Origin: Trichomonas vaginalis G3
Lineage: Eukaryota > Parabasalia > Trichomonadida > Trichomonadidae
Direction: 5' to 3'
DNA length: 64,000 bases
NCBI RefSeq assembly: GCF_026262505.1
Contig: NC_067204.1
Span: 7,845,797-7,909,796, forward strand
Of the stretch, positions 1 to 12,008 are shown in pieces. Every line of letters starts with the position of its first letter. Position 1 is the first letter of the stretch. A model generated the notes under the pieces. The model saw only the letters and a list, made by a program, of their open reading frames with translations. It was not told the DNA's origin and did not search any database. The position numbers were made by a program, and so were the translations under genes.

Positions 1-743
1 TCATATTTGATAAATACTCATTCCAGAGTTGACGTAATGTATTAATTATTGTTAGAGATATTGCTTTCGCAGCAAAATTCTTATTTCATGAAAGAAAAAA
101 AAATGATTTTATTCCAACAAAAACAAGTAAACAGATGAATGGAAACGTACTATATTTTCATAAATGTAGTAATCGGCGTGTCGGCTTTTGTTTATCATGT
201 TCGAGTCAAAATGTATTAACTTGTAATAAGAAATATTCGAAGATTATATGAAGTATTGAGCATTCTTTGTAGAAATATTTGTAATTCATTACTAACATAT
301 ATAATAAAGTTGTTTTTTTTCCCTTATTGCAATAATTTTGTCTGATTTTAATAACTTTTCATGTATACGAGTTGTGTGAATATGCATCATAATATGCGTA
401 AATATACTTATTTGGACGAATAATGTGGTTGCATAATGGAGGTGCTAAATTTTGATTTTTTAATAGGGGGCTTTGGTATGTATAATCATGTTCTTATCTC
501 AACGTAGGAGTATTGGTGCAATATGATTAAAATTTACGAGGTTGATCTTAAATTGAATAATTCTGGAGTATAAATCACAATGCAGCTAATTCTATGTTAA
601 AGATAGATACAGATTGTAGTAATCAATTAGGGAGTACAAATTCATTCTTTCATTTCTGTCGTATTGAGCAGAAAGGAAGAGATCATAACCCTAGGAAAAA
701 AAGCCCAAATTTGTCACTTTTCATAGTACGTTAAACTCAATTC

Positions 744-761
744 GCTCGGCGAATGCCGAGC
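744..761. repeat. GC-rich perfect hairpin
   Basis: GCTCGGC, loop GAAT, GCCGAGC: a perfect 7-bp stem of almost pure G+C in very AT-rich DNA. Its build resembles the small GC hairpins in the Maverick termini and in the 50.3/59.1-kb repeats. Function unknown. Confidence 0.6.
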
Positions 762-1193
762 ACACGTACTCATCATTCAACAAATATTCTCATTCTTTGG
801 TTATTATAGTGCCAGACAACACAAGATTTCAAAGAATTACTTGAGTTTTCAATTAATCTTAATCCGATTTAGATTTATCGAGAACTCCATCATCACAATC
901 ACATACTTCAGTGCGGTAACTACAATTATCCATATACAGAAGGAAGTCTTTTCGAACAACTCATTTGGAGTCTGTTTTGGAAAGAACTTCTTTCTGTCCG
1001 ACTTAATTTCATAGTTCCTGATCAACCAAAAGACAGAAACCACACACTATCTACTTAGGAAAGGAGTTCTTTCTAAATCTTCCTTAAATTGAGATTTTAC
1101 GAGAGATAACCCTTCTATTGCACTTAAAAATGAACATTTTGATATCTTTAGTATCACACATGGTCATATATAGTATTTCATCTACATGAATAC

Positions 1194-1242
1194 ATTCATC
1201 TTTCGAAGTCTCTCATTAAATGGGAGGCTTCGAAAGATGAAT
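1194..1242. repeat. Inverted repeat, 15-bp arms
   Basis: ATTCATCTTTCGAAG at 1194-1208 is followed at 1228-1242 by its exact reverse complement, with a 19-nt spacer. It could be a small fold-back element or a transcript hairpin. There is no gene next to it. Confidence 0.7.
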
Positions 1243-1977
1243 CGTTTTATTCATACAACTTTAAATCTCGAACACATTTTAGAGAGTGAGTATATCATTT
1301 TATTCTTGTTTTGAGTTTATTCTGATTCAAAATTGCAGTGAAAACAGAAGTTCACACATCATATCTGAATGTGAGCTCATCTATACTTATACGATCTCAA
1401 TACCTCCACTCTAAGCATAAGAGGTGAAGTTATATAAAAATTATCAGATGCGTTGAAGTCTCAAAAGTATTGCTGAATGCTTGTTTCATATTTGTCCAAG
1501 TAGTTTCAATGAATAAATGTATTGTTTTTTTATAATTTCGATTTAGTTTTAGAAAATATTCAATATAAACCTTTATTGTGTTATTTACATCTCATAAATT
1601 CTCTGTCTAAATCATATAAAAGCGCGTTTTACCCCTATGAATCAAGAAATTCATTCAATATTCATGTATATTTATTAAATTTATACGATTTACTAATAAT
1701 CAATATTATATCCTCATAAATAGCAATATATTTTGGTAATCTATGATAATCATATACAATATTTGAAATCAAAATTTTCATTAGTTTAGGTTCCTTGTTA
1801 ATAGTAAACCATTATATTTATTACTAATAATAAAATCTATGTGTCGTATTGAAATTCAATAAAATTACTTATTCGCGTCCAAAAAAACAAATTAGATAAA
1901 ATTTTTCTTTTTTATGTAATTTTTGTTTTCATTTTTCTCAAGATCCTAAGTTATGTTTTAACTTTTGACATCATATC

Positions 1978-2156
<179 letters not shown>

Positions 2157-2198
2157 GAAGATGTTTAGTAAAAAATGAGGTTTTTATTCGGAAAATTG

Positions 2199-3217
2199 TT
2201 AGTCTTCTGGTGTGAATTCGGAGGACTCTTCTTGGATTGAGTCTTGTGGTTCATCTTCTTGAGTAGAGTCTTCTTCTTCAACATCAAAGTCATCTGGTGT
2301 ATCGAACTGAATGTATGAAAGCCAAATGTTGTATGTGTTTTCCAATTGGCTTTCAAACTTGAGATACATTCCATGCATGAGTGTTATTTCAGTTTCAACG
2401 TAGAGTTGCTGACGTGGCTTGAAGACATGCATGAGAATTGGTCCTCCAAATTCGTCCTTGAAAAATTTGCAGTAGCAAACATAAACTGAGATAGAGTCTC
2501 CTTCTTCAATGTCTTCTGCTTGGTTAACGAAATGAATAGCAATTTTGCGTACTTGAATTGTGTTGTTGTCTGAGTAAAATAATGGTTTGAACTTGGGGTT
2601 GAGTGAGCTAAGACATTGCCATTTTGCTGTTTCTTGTCCGTACTCACGTTCTTCTTCGTCATCCTGATATCCATAACTCTTTAATTTGAATTCGACCCAA
2701 AACTGTTCGACTTTTTTTGCAGCTTTGGGTGGAAGACTTTCAATAAGCTGACATATAGTTCTGTCAACCATTATCTTTGTTATTGTTGGAAAATAGTTGA
2801 CAATTGTGTCACCTAATTCGAATGGGTCAGGTGTTTCTTTTTGTAGTTTGGTAAAGTCTGCAAGAACTTTGTTGAGTTGTTCACAATATTCTTTGTTAAA
2901 AGTTGCAGGAACTCTTTCTTCTGGCTTTGAATTGAAGTATTCTTCAGACAATCTGAGTAGTATTTTGCGTAGTTCAGCGTTGCTGTGGTTCTTTGTAATA
3001 CGGAGCTCGTTTGGTATTGTTTTTGGTAGTGAAAGTGGCTTTGGATTGAGTGAATTGTCTGTTCTGCTTGGAGAATGTGTAGATGCTGCAGTTTGATATG
3101 AGGCTCTAAACCTGTGGGTGCTGAAAGTTTGCAAGCAATTTCTTCAGGTGAATTTGGAGCGAACACGCTAGCGAATGCCATTAGACAAAAATGAACTGTT
3201 TTTTTCGGACTACTCAT
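2199..3217 (-). CDS. Maverick protein of unknown function, frameshifted
   Basis: About 340 codons. The long frame (2199-3134) has no ATG near its start; an upstream frame with ATG at 3217 runs into it, and the switch falls at the TGATATG near 3093-3100. The N-terminal third is rich in Ser, Thr and Pro. The middle is mixed helix and strand with several Cys. The last 35 residues are almost all Glu, Asp, Gln and Ser, like the acidic tail of a DNA- or chaperone-binding protein. I recognise no family. It is the outermost left gene and reads toward the terminus. The +1/+4-class frameshift fits the element-wide pattern. Confidence 0.6.
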
Positions 3218-3233
3218 AGAAAAGTTTAAAATA

Positions 3234-3410
3234 AACCGTTTTCGTCAACGGTAACCCCTTCTTATAATTTATTTTATTAATAGTTACCGTTGGAAAACCG
3301 TTCCATCTCAAATATTGAATGAACTATAAACGTTTTTTGTTTTCTATATATACTTTTTTGTCCAACGGTAAAACTTTTTACACAACGGTTTTTGAGAGTC
3401 GTCGCCGTTG
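3234..3410. promoter_or_regulatory. Cluster of AACGG/CCGTT motifs in a divergent promoter
   Basis: Seven copies of (A/C)AACGG or CCGTT(T/G) lie at about 3234, 3246, 3286, 3296, 3363, 3383 and 3405, in both orientations, between the leftward gene starting at 3217 and the rightward gene starting at 3653. The core matches the general Myb-site consensus YAACNG. Trichomonads have many Myb regulators and one is encoded at 45.1 kb. Seeing the motif is direct; Myb binding is inference. The rest of the gap (3411-3652) holds no gene. Confidence 0.5.
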
Positions 3411-3652
3411 ACTTTTTTGTAGAGCACTCAAAATAGTGTAACTTTGTCTGGACAAGTAAGGGTCTATCGTCGCTACAGGAAAAGTTACAGGCGTTCCAAG
3501 GAAGTATACTTTGAGAAGCCTTTTTCCCTTATAGAATGAGATAGGACGGTTATTTTACAAAACTGACAACACTTTGACCGAGTAGTTTTTTGTGCTGAAC
3601 AAGAAGTGTCATATAAACATCTGTCAAAAACCGCTTTTTAACTTCACTTAAA

Positions 3653-6600
3653 ATGCCACGTAAGCTACGTAAGAATATACGTAAGAGGAAGAGAGCATTG
3701 AAACATCCAATAGTAAGACTAACACCACAACAACAGTTGCAACAACAAAAATGAATGACCCCACTATGTTGCAACAAATGTCAAGCAATCCTATGCTTTT
3801 AAACCGAGTTGTTGGTGCACAGAGTGGAGGTTTAAGAGCGGCACTTTTAGCGAAAATGGCAGGCTATGGTGGAGCTGCAGACGGAACAGCATATAACCCT
3901 CAAAGTCAAATGAATTTGAGTTCACTCAAAAATCAAATAACAGATGTCAAAAAGTCAAACATAGATATACAGAAGCAAATAAGTGAAAACGAAAAGAAAC
4001 TAGAATATGACAGACACACAAAGAAACTCAATGAGTTAAACGTAGAGAAAAAGAAGAAAGAAGAACAATTGAAAGAACTAAGTACAGAGGAATATGCGAA
4101 AAAAGTGTCAGAAAAAGCAGCAGAAGTAGCAAAAATGGAACAAGATGTCATAAATTTGAAAAACCATACTACTCGATATAAAGTACTGAAAGATGAAGAG
4201 ATAAAACAAAAAAGCCCTGAAGACATATATGGATAGCGATGAGTATAAAAAAGAAGTTGAAGCAAATGTAAAGGCAGAAAAACTTTTACAGTTGCAAAAC
4301 CAAACCGTACAGTATGAAAACTTAGCACAAGAAAGTAAAAATAACGACGCGGCTATGCAAAAGGCAATGAAAAGCGCAGAATATATAAAAGCTAACAATG
4401 ACTGGTTAGATGCCCAAGCCAACGCTAAAGCAGCCCAACTCATAGGGTCAATAAGGACAAAAATACAAGCGGATGAAGACAGTTCAAATGAAGCTTTAAC
4501 GAATGCTGACTTTAAGAATGCCTTCGAAGCTCTTCATAGTAAGGTGAAACAAGTGAACGACTTCTCATCTGGAAAGAAACTGAAGTCTGAAGGTTTCGAC
4601 AACGAGTTAAGAGAAGTAGCACAAAATATGACGAAAATAACAGATGCAGCAACGAGACAGGCAGTTCAAAGTGCCTATGACGCCGTTAGAGCAACCGTTG
4701 TGGAAAGTCAAGAAAAAGAGTTACAACAGACCAAAAAAGACCTAGTAAATGCTTTCTTAAGAACGAAAAGTCAGGTAGGACATTATGCTGCAGATGGAAC
4801 ATATGTGCCAGCTGGTGGAACTTATATACCAGCTGGTGGAACTTATATACTAGCTAGTGGAACTTATATACCACCAAACCCTCCAAGAGAAGCACCTGCA
4901 CCAGGACTACCTAAAACATTTACATCGTCACATGGACACAGACACAGGCATGCACCAAAACCAACACAACAACAACAACAACCAGCACAACAACCAACAC
5001 AACAACCAGCACAGCAACCAACAGTTCAAAACCCTGCACAACAACCAGCACAGCAACCAACAGTTCAAAACCCTGCACAACAACAACCACAAACAGAGCA
5101 AGGACATAAAAGAAGTAGAGAACAAGGAAACCAAGAATTCTTAAAAATGCTTAAAGAAGACTATGGTTACCCAGATAGTATTGACTTTAGTGACAGATAT
5201 AAAGAAGCTATTAGAAAGTTCAAGGAAGGAAATACTGACCCGAACCTATTTAGCTTTATGGCTCAGCACCAAATGGGATATAATTTCAAACCTGGAAAAT
5301 ACAAGCTCGCTAAGGGATATGATTTAATAGCATATCATCCAAATGACATGACTGAATTTACTCCGAGATATTTGGTGTCAGAGCTAAATGATAATTCAAC
5401 TCTCTTCATGAAACGCGTAAAAAATAGAGACGGAACGAAAGAAGAAAGGTTTATGAGTCCGGATGACTTAGATAGGGAACTTGTTAAAAACGGTCTCGGA
5501 ATATATGAAATGCCAGCAGATGAGGTACAAGAAACTCCACAGGAAGAAGTTCAGATACAACCAGACATGGAAGAAATAGTTCAGCAACAACAGCTAGAAG
5601 AGCCTGAAGGAAACGAACAAGTCCCTCCTTTGGAAACTAACTTCACAGAACTAGATGAAGATTTGGAACAGCCGAAAAATCTTGACCCTCAACAAGAGTA
5701 TGCGGAGAATATGGAATCTTTCCAAGAGTCTAAGAAAAATTCGGCTGACATAGTAGAAGAATATCGAAAAATGTTTGCCGACATACAAAAGACTCCAACA
5801 TCAGATGAAAATATTCAGCATAGAATGGAAGAACTGAAAGAAATGTACGCAAATACAACAACCCTTTTTACTTACGAGCATTATAACGTTCAATCTTCGG
5901 ATGAACTCGGTGAAAATAAAAGGTTAAATTTCAAAAACATATAGAAATGAAACATTGTTTAAAGTTCATTCAGAACCTAACCAATATGGAAACAAACCTA
6001 CTTTTGTTTCTGCAGACGATGGAACTACAATGAGATGGGGTCATAAAGCTAATCCGGATAGGTGGTTCATAAACTTACAACCACAATTCCAAGAAGTTGT
6101 AGACGCAATGGAAGTGAATGGTGAACCAGATATAGCTGGTATTTTCAGCGCGGCTTTAATGCCATTGAAAGATATGAAACATGCAGATATTTTGGACCAG
6201 TATGAAATGAACATGGCTGATGGAAATATAACACCTGACGTTCTAGAACATTTATCTCAAAGAACTACACAGAACCATAGAGATGGTATATTTGGTGAAG
6301 AGTTTAGAAAGAAAGTTAGGGAGAGAGAAGGAAGAGAACCTATTGTACATGACCTTGCAAACGAAAGTTTGCAAAATGTCATAAAAACTTACTTTGCAGA
6401 CAATGAACCGAGAAGGGATGAATATTTAAGAAAACTCAAATGGACAGTACCAAATGAAATGTTAGTATTGAAAAACATGTTCCTTGACAAAATAAAACCA
6501 ACTACAGAAATAAACGACGCAAGACTGAAAGATTGGGTAAAAGCTTTCCCATTCACAAAAGATATTATGGTAACATGGAAAGAAAACCAGAATGGCTACA

Positions 6601-6926
6601 AAAACATATATTTGGAAACGAGCTTATTCCATATGGACAGCACTGTTTGAAGAGCTTGAACCGGAAACTCAGGAAAGAGTCATGCAAACAATACGCGAAG
6701 ACTCAAATACAAACTATGACAAACTCTTTCTAGGATATAGGTTACCTGAGATGGGCGACCAGAGCCAAAGGCAAAAAGGACATGGGAAATTTGCAACATA
6801 CTAGATGAACATAATGCAAAGATGCAACAACTTCAAGCAGAGGGCAATGAAGGAAAAAGAAGAGTTAAAAACTCAGTCAGGAAGAAAGTAAAGCTTGGTC
6901 CACGTGGGTTCTATTATGACATATAA
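3653..6926 (+). CDS. Large coiled-coil Maverick protein, broken into several frames
   Basis: About 1,090 codons if the frames are read as one. ATG at 3653 opens a very basic 33-residue stretch, then frames 3751-4236, 4229-5944, 5955-6650, 6592-6804 and a tail ending at 6926 follow with overlaps of a few bases or none. The N-terminal half is charged coiled coil rich in Lys, Glu and Gln. About 4800-4870 encodes three near-identical short repeats, and 4960-5095 encodes Gln-Pro-Ala/Thr repeats. The C-terminal part is mixed and ends in a basic stretch. Breaks lie at about 3750, 4222, 5940, 6606, 6634 and 6750, all beside ATAT, TAT or AT. Its place directly before the major capsid gene suggests a structural or scaffold role, but I recognise no family. 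Separate genes are possible. Confidence 0.65.
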
Positions 6927-6958
6927 ATCCAACTATTCTATATTTTTACTCATATGAA

Positions 6959-8559
6959 ATGTACGCCGCTCAGAATATAACGCCAACAGTTTTGGATGCT
7001 ATGAATGGAAATGTTTCCGAATGGTATAACGAATGCGACAATGCCATTAGAAGGTCAGAAATAGTTCCTGGAACTTACGAATATACAACTGCTGTTTCTT
7101 ATGGAAACGTAGGTGAGTTTGGAGAAGGTTCTTCAACAACAGTAGATATTGCTTGCGACAGGTTTCATATATTTCTATTGACAACTCTTTCTTATACGTG
7201 GAACAAGACATTGAAATAAAACCTTCTGCCAAGTTGTCTGACAAGAAAGGTTGCAATGGAATTTTCTATGTCGGATACCAATATGCTCCAGAAGTTTTCA
7301 TGGGATATAAGATATATTCTAACTCTGACTTAGTTCAAACAGTAACATGGGCAAACTATGAATGGTTCGCTTTGAGAAACTCAGTACAACCACAAGCTAG
7401 AGAACAAACAGACCAGTATGCAACTATTGAGAAAATAAGAAGACTTGACCCTAACGTTCCAGGAGTTTATGTTAACCTTTCTGGACAAACTGCAGCAGCA
7501 GTAACCAAAGTAAAATTGAAACTTAGAGTTCCTTTGTCATCTTTCCTCATCTTCAGGTTTTTAAGATACTTGCCAAACTGGGCAGGAAAAATTTCTATCG
7601 AACTTACTCCAAGCAAAAATAACTTAGTCATTGCACCAACACAAGACCCATTCACTCTTACAGACGTAAAGGGAGCAAATCAAACGTCATTCGCCGAATT
7701 TTGCAAAGACAAAGTTGACTTAGACTTTGGTTTCTCAAACCTCAACACTGAAGTAAACTATATTTCAATGCTGCTGGAACTGCTTGGGACCCAGTTAAGT
7801 TCACATGCGAAAAGTTTGAATGCAAGAGAATAGAAAGCAGACTTGCAGTCTATATGTTGGACCCAGATATTTCAAATGCTTTAGCTGCCAAATATATTGC
7901 AGTTCCACTTATGTTCCCTATACACCAAATATCTGTCAAAGACTTTGCAGGTGAAGTTGGAAACCAAAGTGCTGACCCAGGTGCAAGAACAGATATTGCT
8001 TAACAACTGCAATGAAACATGCAGATACTATGTTTGTACTGTTCAGACGAACTATAAATGACTATTCTTGCTTCTACAACCCTGGTATTAAATACCATAT
8101 AAACATAGATGGCAAATATATCCAAGAGAAGAATATTCTACAGTTGAGGATATGAGGTCATACAACTTGACATTAGATGCTATGAACTTTAACAACAACT
8201 TCACAACAACCATTAACCCTGAAATGCAAAGTTCTATTATGCCATATGTGAAAGTATGGACTCATACAGGAGCTCAAAAACTCAATATACAAATGGAGAC
8301 CGTTCAAACTTTTGGCTTGGCATTCCATTTGCTGACTCAGAAGACTTTATGGGTGGTATTTCAACTGTTGGTACAGTTCAAATACAATATACTGGTGACA
8401 GAGACGGTCCAAATGAATTGAAAGCAAAGAAGTTTACAAAACCAATAGCACTTTTCACGGAAGATGCTCTTTTGAATTCGTTCGATGAAACCTGCTGGGG
8501 CTCCTCAGATTGGTATAACGACAGCTTCCATCGAGCAGATTTTGGCAGCAGGTCAGTAA
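6959..8559 (+). CDS. MCP: Double-jelly-roll major capsid protein, frameshifted
   Basis: About 535 codons spread over at least six frames (6959-7219, 7153-7833, then pieces to about 8559). The pieces have the composition and motifs of Polinton major capsid proteins: beta-rich segments with many Asn, Tyr, Thr and Phe, a Lys-Ile-Ser-Ile-Glu-Leu strand near 7600 and a Tyr-Pro-Arg-Glu-Glu-Tyr motif near 8120. Two jelly rolls are expected from the length. Breaks lie at about 7164-7175, 7759-7766, 7992-7999, 8095-8103, 8283-8290 and 8483-8488. At the first five, adding one or four bases restores the frame; the last is a +2-class break. The C-terminus is uncertain: alternative frames stop at 8559 or 8570. 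It should form the icosahedral shell. Identification rests on family resemblance and position. Confidence 0.75.
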
Positions 8560-8870
8560 GTTGTTCTTGAACTGACTTCTCTCCGTCAAATATTGACAGT
8601 ACGCCAGTTTTGATATAATATTGTATTATAAACTTACCTTTAGAAATATCGGTCAGTTTTGTTGTTATATTTTTGTCTGCTTCAAGAACTTTCACCATTT
8701 CGTTATACCAACTTTCTTTGCTTTATGAAAATATTTTGGTTCAGCAAAGACTGCTATTCTATAACATTTTCCATTGTTTGTATAAAGAACTATCTGTCAA
8801 TGAACTTGTATTGTTTGTGTGTGTAAACTTTGTTTTGCTTCAATTCGAAGAGATACTCAAATACGTCCAT
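8505..8870 (-). CDS. Small Maverick protein opposite the capsid 3' end, frameshifted
   Basis: ATG at 8870 on the minus strand opens a frame interrupted at 8788-8797 and again at 8701-8709, each a +1/+4-class break next to TAT or ATA. Read through, it gives about 120 residues, Lys- and Tyr-rich, ending at or near 8505 inside the capsid gene's 3' end. The start faces the divergent gene at 8889 across a 20-bp AT-rich gap. No family recognised. The base composition of the frame resembles neighbouring Maverick genes, which is why I prefer it to the plus-strand ORF over the same bases. Confidence 0.5.
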
Positions 8871-8888
8871 CTTTTTATTCTAAGTAAA

Positions 8889-9469
8889 ATGTCATTTCCG
8901 AAAAATAGAAGCGTAAGTGTTTCAAAAGGTTTAATGGCGGTGGCAGATGTGAAGTTAAATTCACCAACTCAAACAAACAGTCAAAGTGTTGTTGTCAATG
9001 TCAAAGAAAGAGATGTTGAAGTGGGGAAACCATACGAAGACGAAGATGGTATAACAATAGTTCCTGTAAAAGAACAACCAACATACCTGAAGTTAGCAGA
9101 GACTTAAGTTCTGTTGCAGATATTCGAAACGACTACCAACAACTTAAAGACAAACTTAAAACTCAGGAGAAGATTTGTCAAGCTTTGGGTATAATGTTAA
9201 ACTTGGTCGAACACAACCCTGTAAAAGTGAACTCATATGTCATCGCACCTCATGAAATTTTGAAAGAACTATTGAAACTTTTGACAGAGGCAGACGATAT
9301 AAACATCAAAGAAATAGAACCCGACATTGCTTGCTGTGGTGTTTCATATAATGTCATTGACAAGATATACGTTATGAAAGGAGGTGAAACGTTGAACTTA
9401 AAATATAGTTTCCCAGACGTCATAAAAATATTTGACGACCACAACATTTCATTAAAATTTACTTGCTAA
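8889..9469 (+). CDS. Maverick protein of unknown function, one frameshift
   Basis: About 193 codons from ATG 8889, changing frame at 9081-9090 (ACATACC) and running to TAA at 9467-9469. The first 60 residues are Ser/Val/Asn-rich and probably disordered. A coiled-coil-like Gln/Lys/Leu segment follows, then a compact C-terminal domain with a Cys-Cys pair. It sits in a run of plus-strand genes between the major capsid protein and a candidate minor capsid protein, so a virion role is possible. No family recognised. Confidence 0.55.
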
Positions 9470-9473
9470 GTAA

Positions 9474-9600
9474 ATGGCAGAAGACATAGTGGTTTATACT
9501 ATTACGACTAAAAACCCTGAGTCATATAATTCTATAACAACAAACTTACAAAGTCCTCAAGGACGATATTGTAACTGACCTTAAACACAATGACGACTAA
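9474..9600 (+). CDS. Very small Maverick ORF, frameshifted
   Basis: ATG at 9474 lies 4 bp after the previous stop. The frame fails before 9590, but two +1/+4-class corrections at TCTATAAC (9531-9538) and CGATATT (9564-9570) carry it to TAA at 9598-9600, where it overlaps the next gene's ATG (9590). About 44 residues, hydrophilic. Tight spacing supports a real gene; function unknown. Confidence 0.35.
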
Positions 9601-10276
9601 AGCCTGTTTTGCTCTTTTGACACCAGAAGACTTTGTTGTTGTGAATGGTAAAAAATACTTCTTTGAAGATACTTACTCAGATATACCACCAACAGGTTTT
9701 GTTGACTTATTTAATACTTTAAGGACGGATGTAACATGTGCTGCAACTAGAGCAGGTTTCATTATGTTTGGATGTCCGACTGAGTTTACTATAAACGATA
9801 TGAGCTATAATACAAAACTTATATCTGGTTTTTACTACCAACAGTTTCCTATAACAGGAAAAGGTGTCATACAAGGAATGTCTGTTCCATTGACTTTAAG
9901 TACACCATTTATATATTGTTTCAAACTTAGGTTCAAAGTGCTATTCGAATGTCGACAGAAACTACTATGACCAAAAATACTCATGCGTATAAACAACACT
10001 TTCTCTGCTGGTTTGCCTATTGTTCATTCGAATGCAGAGTTTTCAGCTTTAGTAAACTCAAACACTTTAGCAAACATAAACTTAACCTTAGTCGACGCAA
10101 ACTTTGTTCCTGTAAAACTTTTATGTCCTATGTATTTGTCAATGACGGCAGAAAGTTTCGAATTGGAAGATGCAACTGGTGAAAGTATTGTACTACAAGA
10201 ACAACTTCAACAACAAATAGCTCAAGAACAACAAATGCAACAAATGGAACAAATGCAACAACAAAGTCAAGAATAA
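9590..10276 (+). CDS. Candidate Maverick minor virion protein, frameshifted
   Basis: About 230 codons in three frames: 9590 to about 9912, a middle piece to about 9988, and 9983-10276. Breaks are at 9909-9918 (TTATATATTG) and 9986-9993 (GCGTATAAAC). The first 190 residues are beta-rich (many Val, Phe, Thr, Gly, Asn), as expected of a single jelly-roll capsomer; the last 35 are almost pure Gln, Met and Glu. Its position between capsid and helicase genes suits a minor capsid or vertex protein, but that is inference. The gene at 24.9 kb is an alternative penton candidate. Confidence 0.5.
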
Positions 10277-10303
10277 AAAAATATTTTTTTTTTTTTTATA
10301 AAA

Positions 10304-11534
10304 ATGTACAGAATAGACGTTTCAGATTTTTATGACTTCCAAGCCTTCAGAAATATGTGTCCATTTAGAGACTATAACAAAGCAGTCGAGAATTTGAAAC
10401 GTTTAGTCATTTATGTTGACTCTGCCCCAGAATGTTATGTCATGAAAGAATGGGATGTTGTCTTTAACAAACCAAGAGCGAACAATAGTTTCAGAACAAG
10501 AATGTAGACAGAAACTTAAGAAAATAAAAGTCGTACAAGTTGGCATGAAGATGTTAGATGCTTGGGATATCTTATTGTCAAAGTTAGAAGATTTTTCAGT
10601 TCGAGGTATAAAGTTCTATACACCATCTCCAAACTTCTATTCTATCTTCACTGGATATAAATACGAACAAGTAGAATGGAAAGAAAATGTTATAGAAGCT
10701 TGGTTAGACCATGTCAAAGAAATTATATGCAATGGAAACGAAAGAGTCTATGAGTATATCTTATGTTGGTTTGCAAACATCTTACAACATCCAAGTGCTA
10801 AAAATGAAACTGCTCTCATCATAATTGGAAAACAAGGAACTGGTAAGAACACTTTCTTTACAGATATTTTGTGCAAACTGTTAGAGGGCTATTCGAACCC
10901 TAATATGACAAACTTAGAAAACATCTGCGGTAAATTTAACTCTTCAATAGAGAATATGAAACTTATAGTATGTAACGAACTTCAAAGTATAGATACAACA
11001 AAAGTTTTGAACTCAGATGCTTTGAAGAGTCTTATAACAGACAAAGTTGGAGTTGTTGAAAGAAAATATAAAGACCAAAGAGTTTGTGAAAATGTTGCAA
11101 ACTTCGTCATGGTTTCAAACAACGCTGTTCCGATGAAGTTAGAAAGTTCTGACAGAAGATATGTAGTTGTCAGAACGTCAGATTCTCATATGCAAGATAC
11201 AGAATATTTTGACGACTTAGCAGAAACTTTGACACCTAACTTTTACAACCACTTGTTCTCATATTTTATGACATTAGATATTTCTAAGTTCAATCCAAGA
11301 CAAATTCCACATACCGAAGAAAGACAAACATTGTTAGAAGCAAACAAGAGTGTATATGAACTGTTTATAGATGAGACTAACTTTGAGTGTTTAGATGAAA
11401 GGTCTTTGTACGACTCGTATAAACAATATTGTCAAGAGTATGGTTATATGACAGCATCTAAACGAACATTCTTGGCAAATGTCAAAAATCTTTTAGATAC
11501 AGAACGGCGTATATACAAAGAAAAATTTTTCTGA
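10304..11534 (+). CDS. SF3 (D5-like) helicase, N-terminal frameshift
   Basis: About 410 codons. A start piece (10304-10507) runs into the main frame through two +1/+4-class breaks at 10502-10508 and 10521-10530. The main frame has a Walker A motif GKQGTGKNTF (about 10830-10860), a Walker B-like hydrophobic run ending Cys-Asn-Glu (about 10965-10980) and an SF3 motif C block ending Val-Ser-Asn-Asn (about 11110). This is the viral D5/DUF5906-type helicase: a hexameric ATPase that unwinds DNA at the fork. Such helicases are usual in virophages and Polinton-like viruses but not in most Polintons, so it is notable beside a PolB. It is preceded by an AAAAATATTTTTT spacer like other genes in this block. 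Confidence 0.85.
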
Positions 11535-11572
11535 GTAAATTTTAAAAAATATTTTTTTATCCGATAGAAAAG

Positions 11573-11992
11573 ATGACGAAATTCATCTCAGTCAACAAGT
11601 ACATGTCAGGACTTAAAGAAGAACTAGACCCATTCGCTTATTTGAATGTTTACTTCTACCATTTTGAAAAGTCTACATTTGACAAAGTTTGGAACATCGA
11701 ACCAGTTAAGTTTGCTATTGTGACTAAAAATGGTGCGAAATTTGAAGACTTAGACATAGAAGGTTTGTTAGCAGTCAAAGAAAATTTTGACAGAAGGTTC
11801 TCAAACCTTAAAGAAGGCAAAGCATACAAACTTGTTATACCTTATGAACCAAAGAAAGCAGACGACTATGAATATTATGAGTCTAAGATAGTTGAAGTTC
11901 AAGGTAAATTGGGTAAAAAGATTTTAGAGTCTAAGCCAGTGTTTGCTCCTAAAGAGGAAGAGAACATTGACATTGACCCAGAAATGTTCTAA
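11573..11992 (+). CDS. Maverick protein of unknown function, intact
   Basis: 139 residues with no frameshift, ATG at 11573 after an AAAAATATTTTTTT spacer. Compact, aromatic-rich (many Tyr and Phe), Lys/Glu-rich, with an acidic C-terminus. It lies between helicase and packaging ATPase, so a replication accessory role (for example ssDNA binding) is possible but not shown. No family recognised. Confidence 0.65.
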   Translation: MTKFISVNKYMSGLKEELDPFAYLNVYFYHFEKSTFDKVWNIEPVKFAIVTKNGAKFEDLDIEGLLAVKENFDRRFSNLKEGKAYKLVIPYEPKKADDYEYYESKIVEVQGKLGKKILESKPVFAPKEEENIDIDPEMF

Positions 11993-12008
11993 AAATAAAA
12001 TTTTATTT

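Noticed and set aside
3653-10276. Programmed ribosomal frameshifting as the reason for the broken frames
   Set aside because: Too many sites, in unrelated genes including helicase, polymerase and methyltransferase, with no shared slippery heptamer or following structure.
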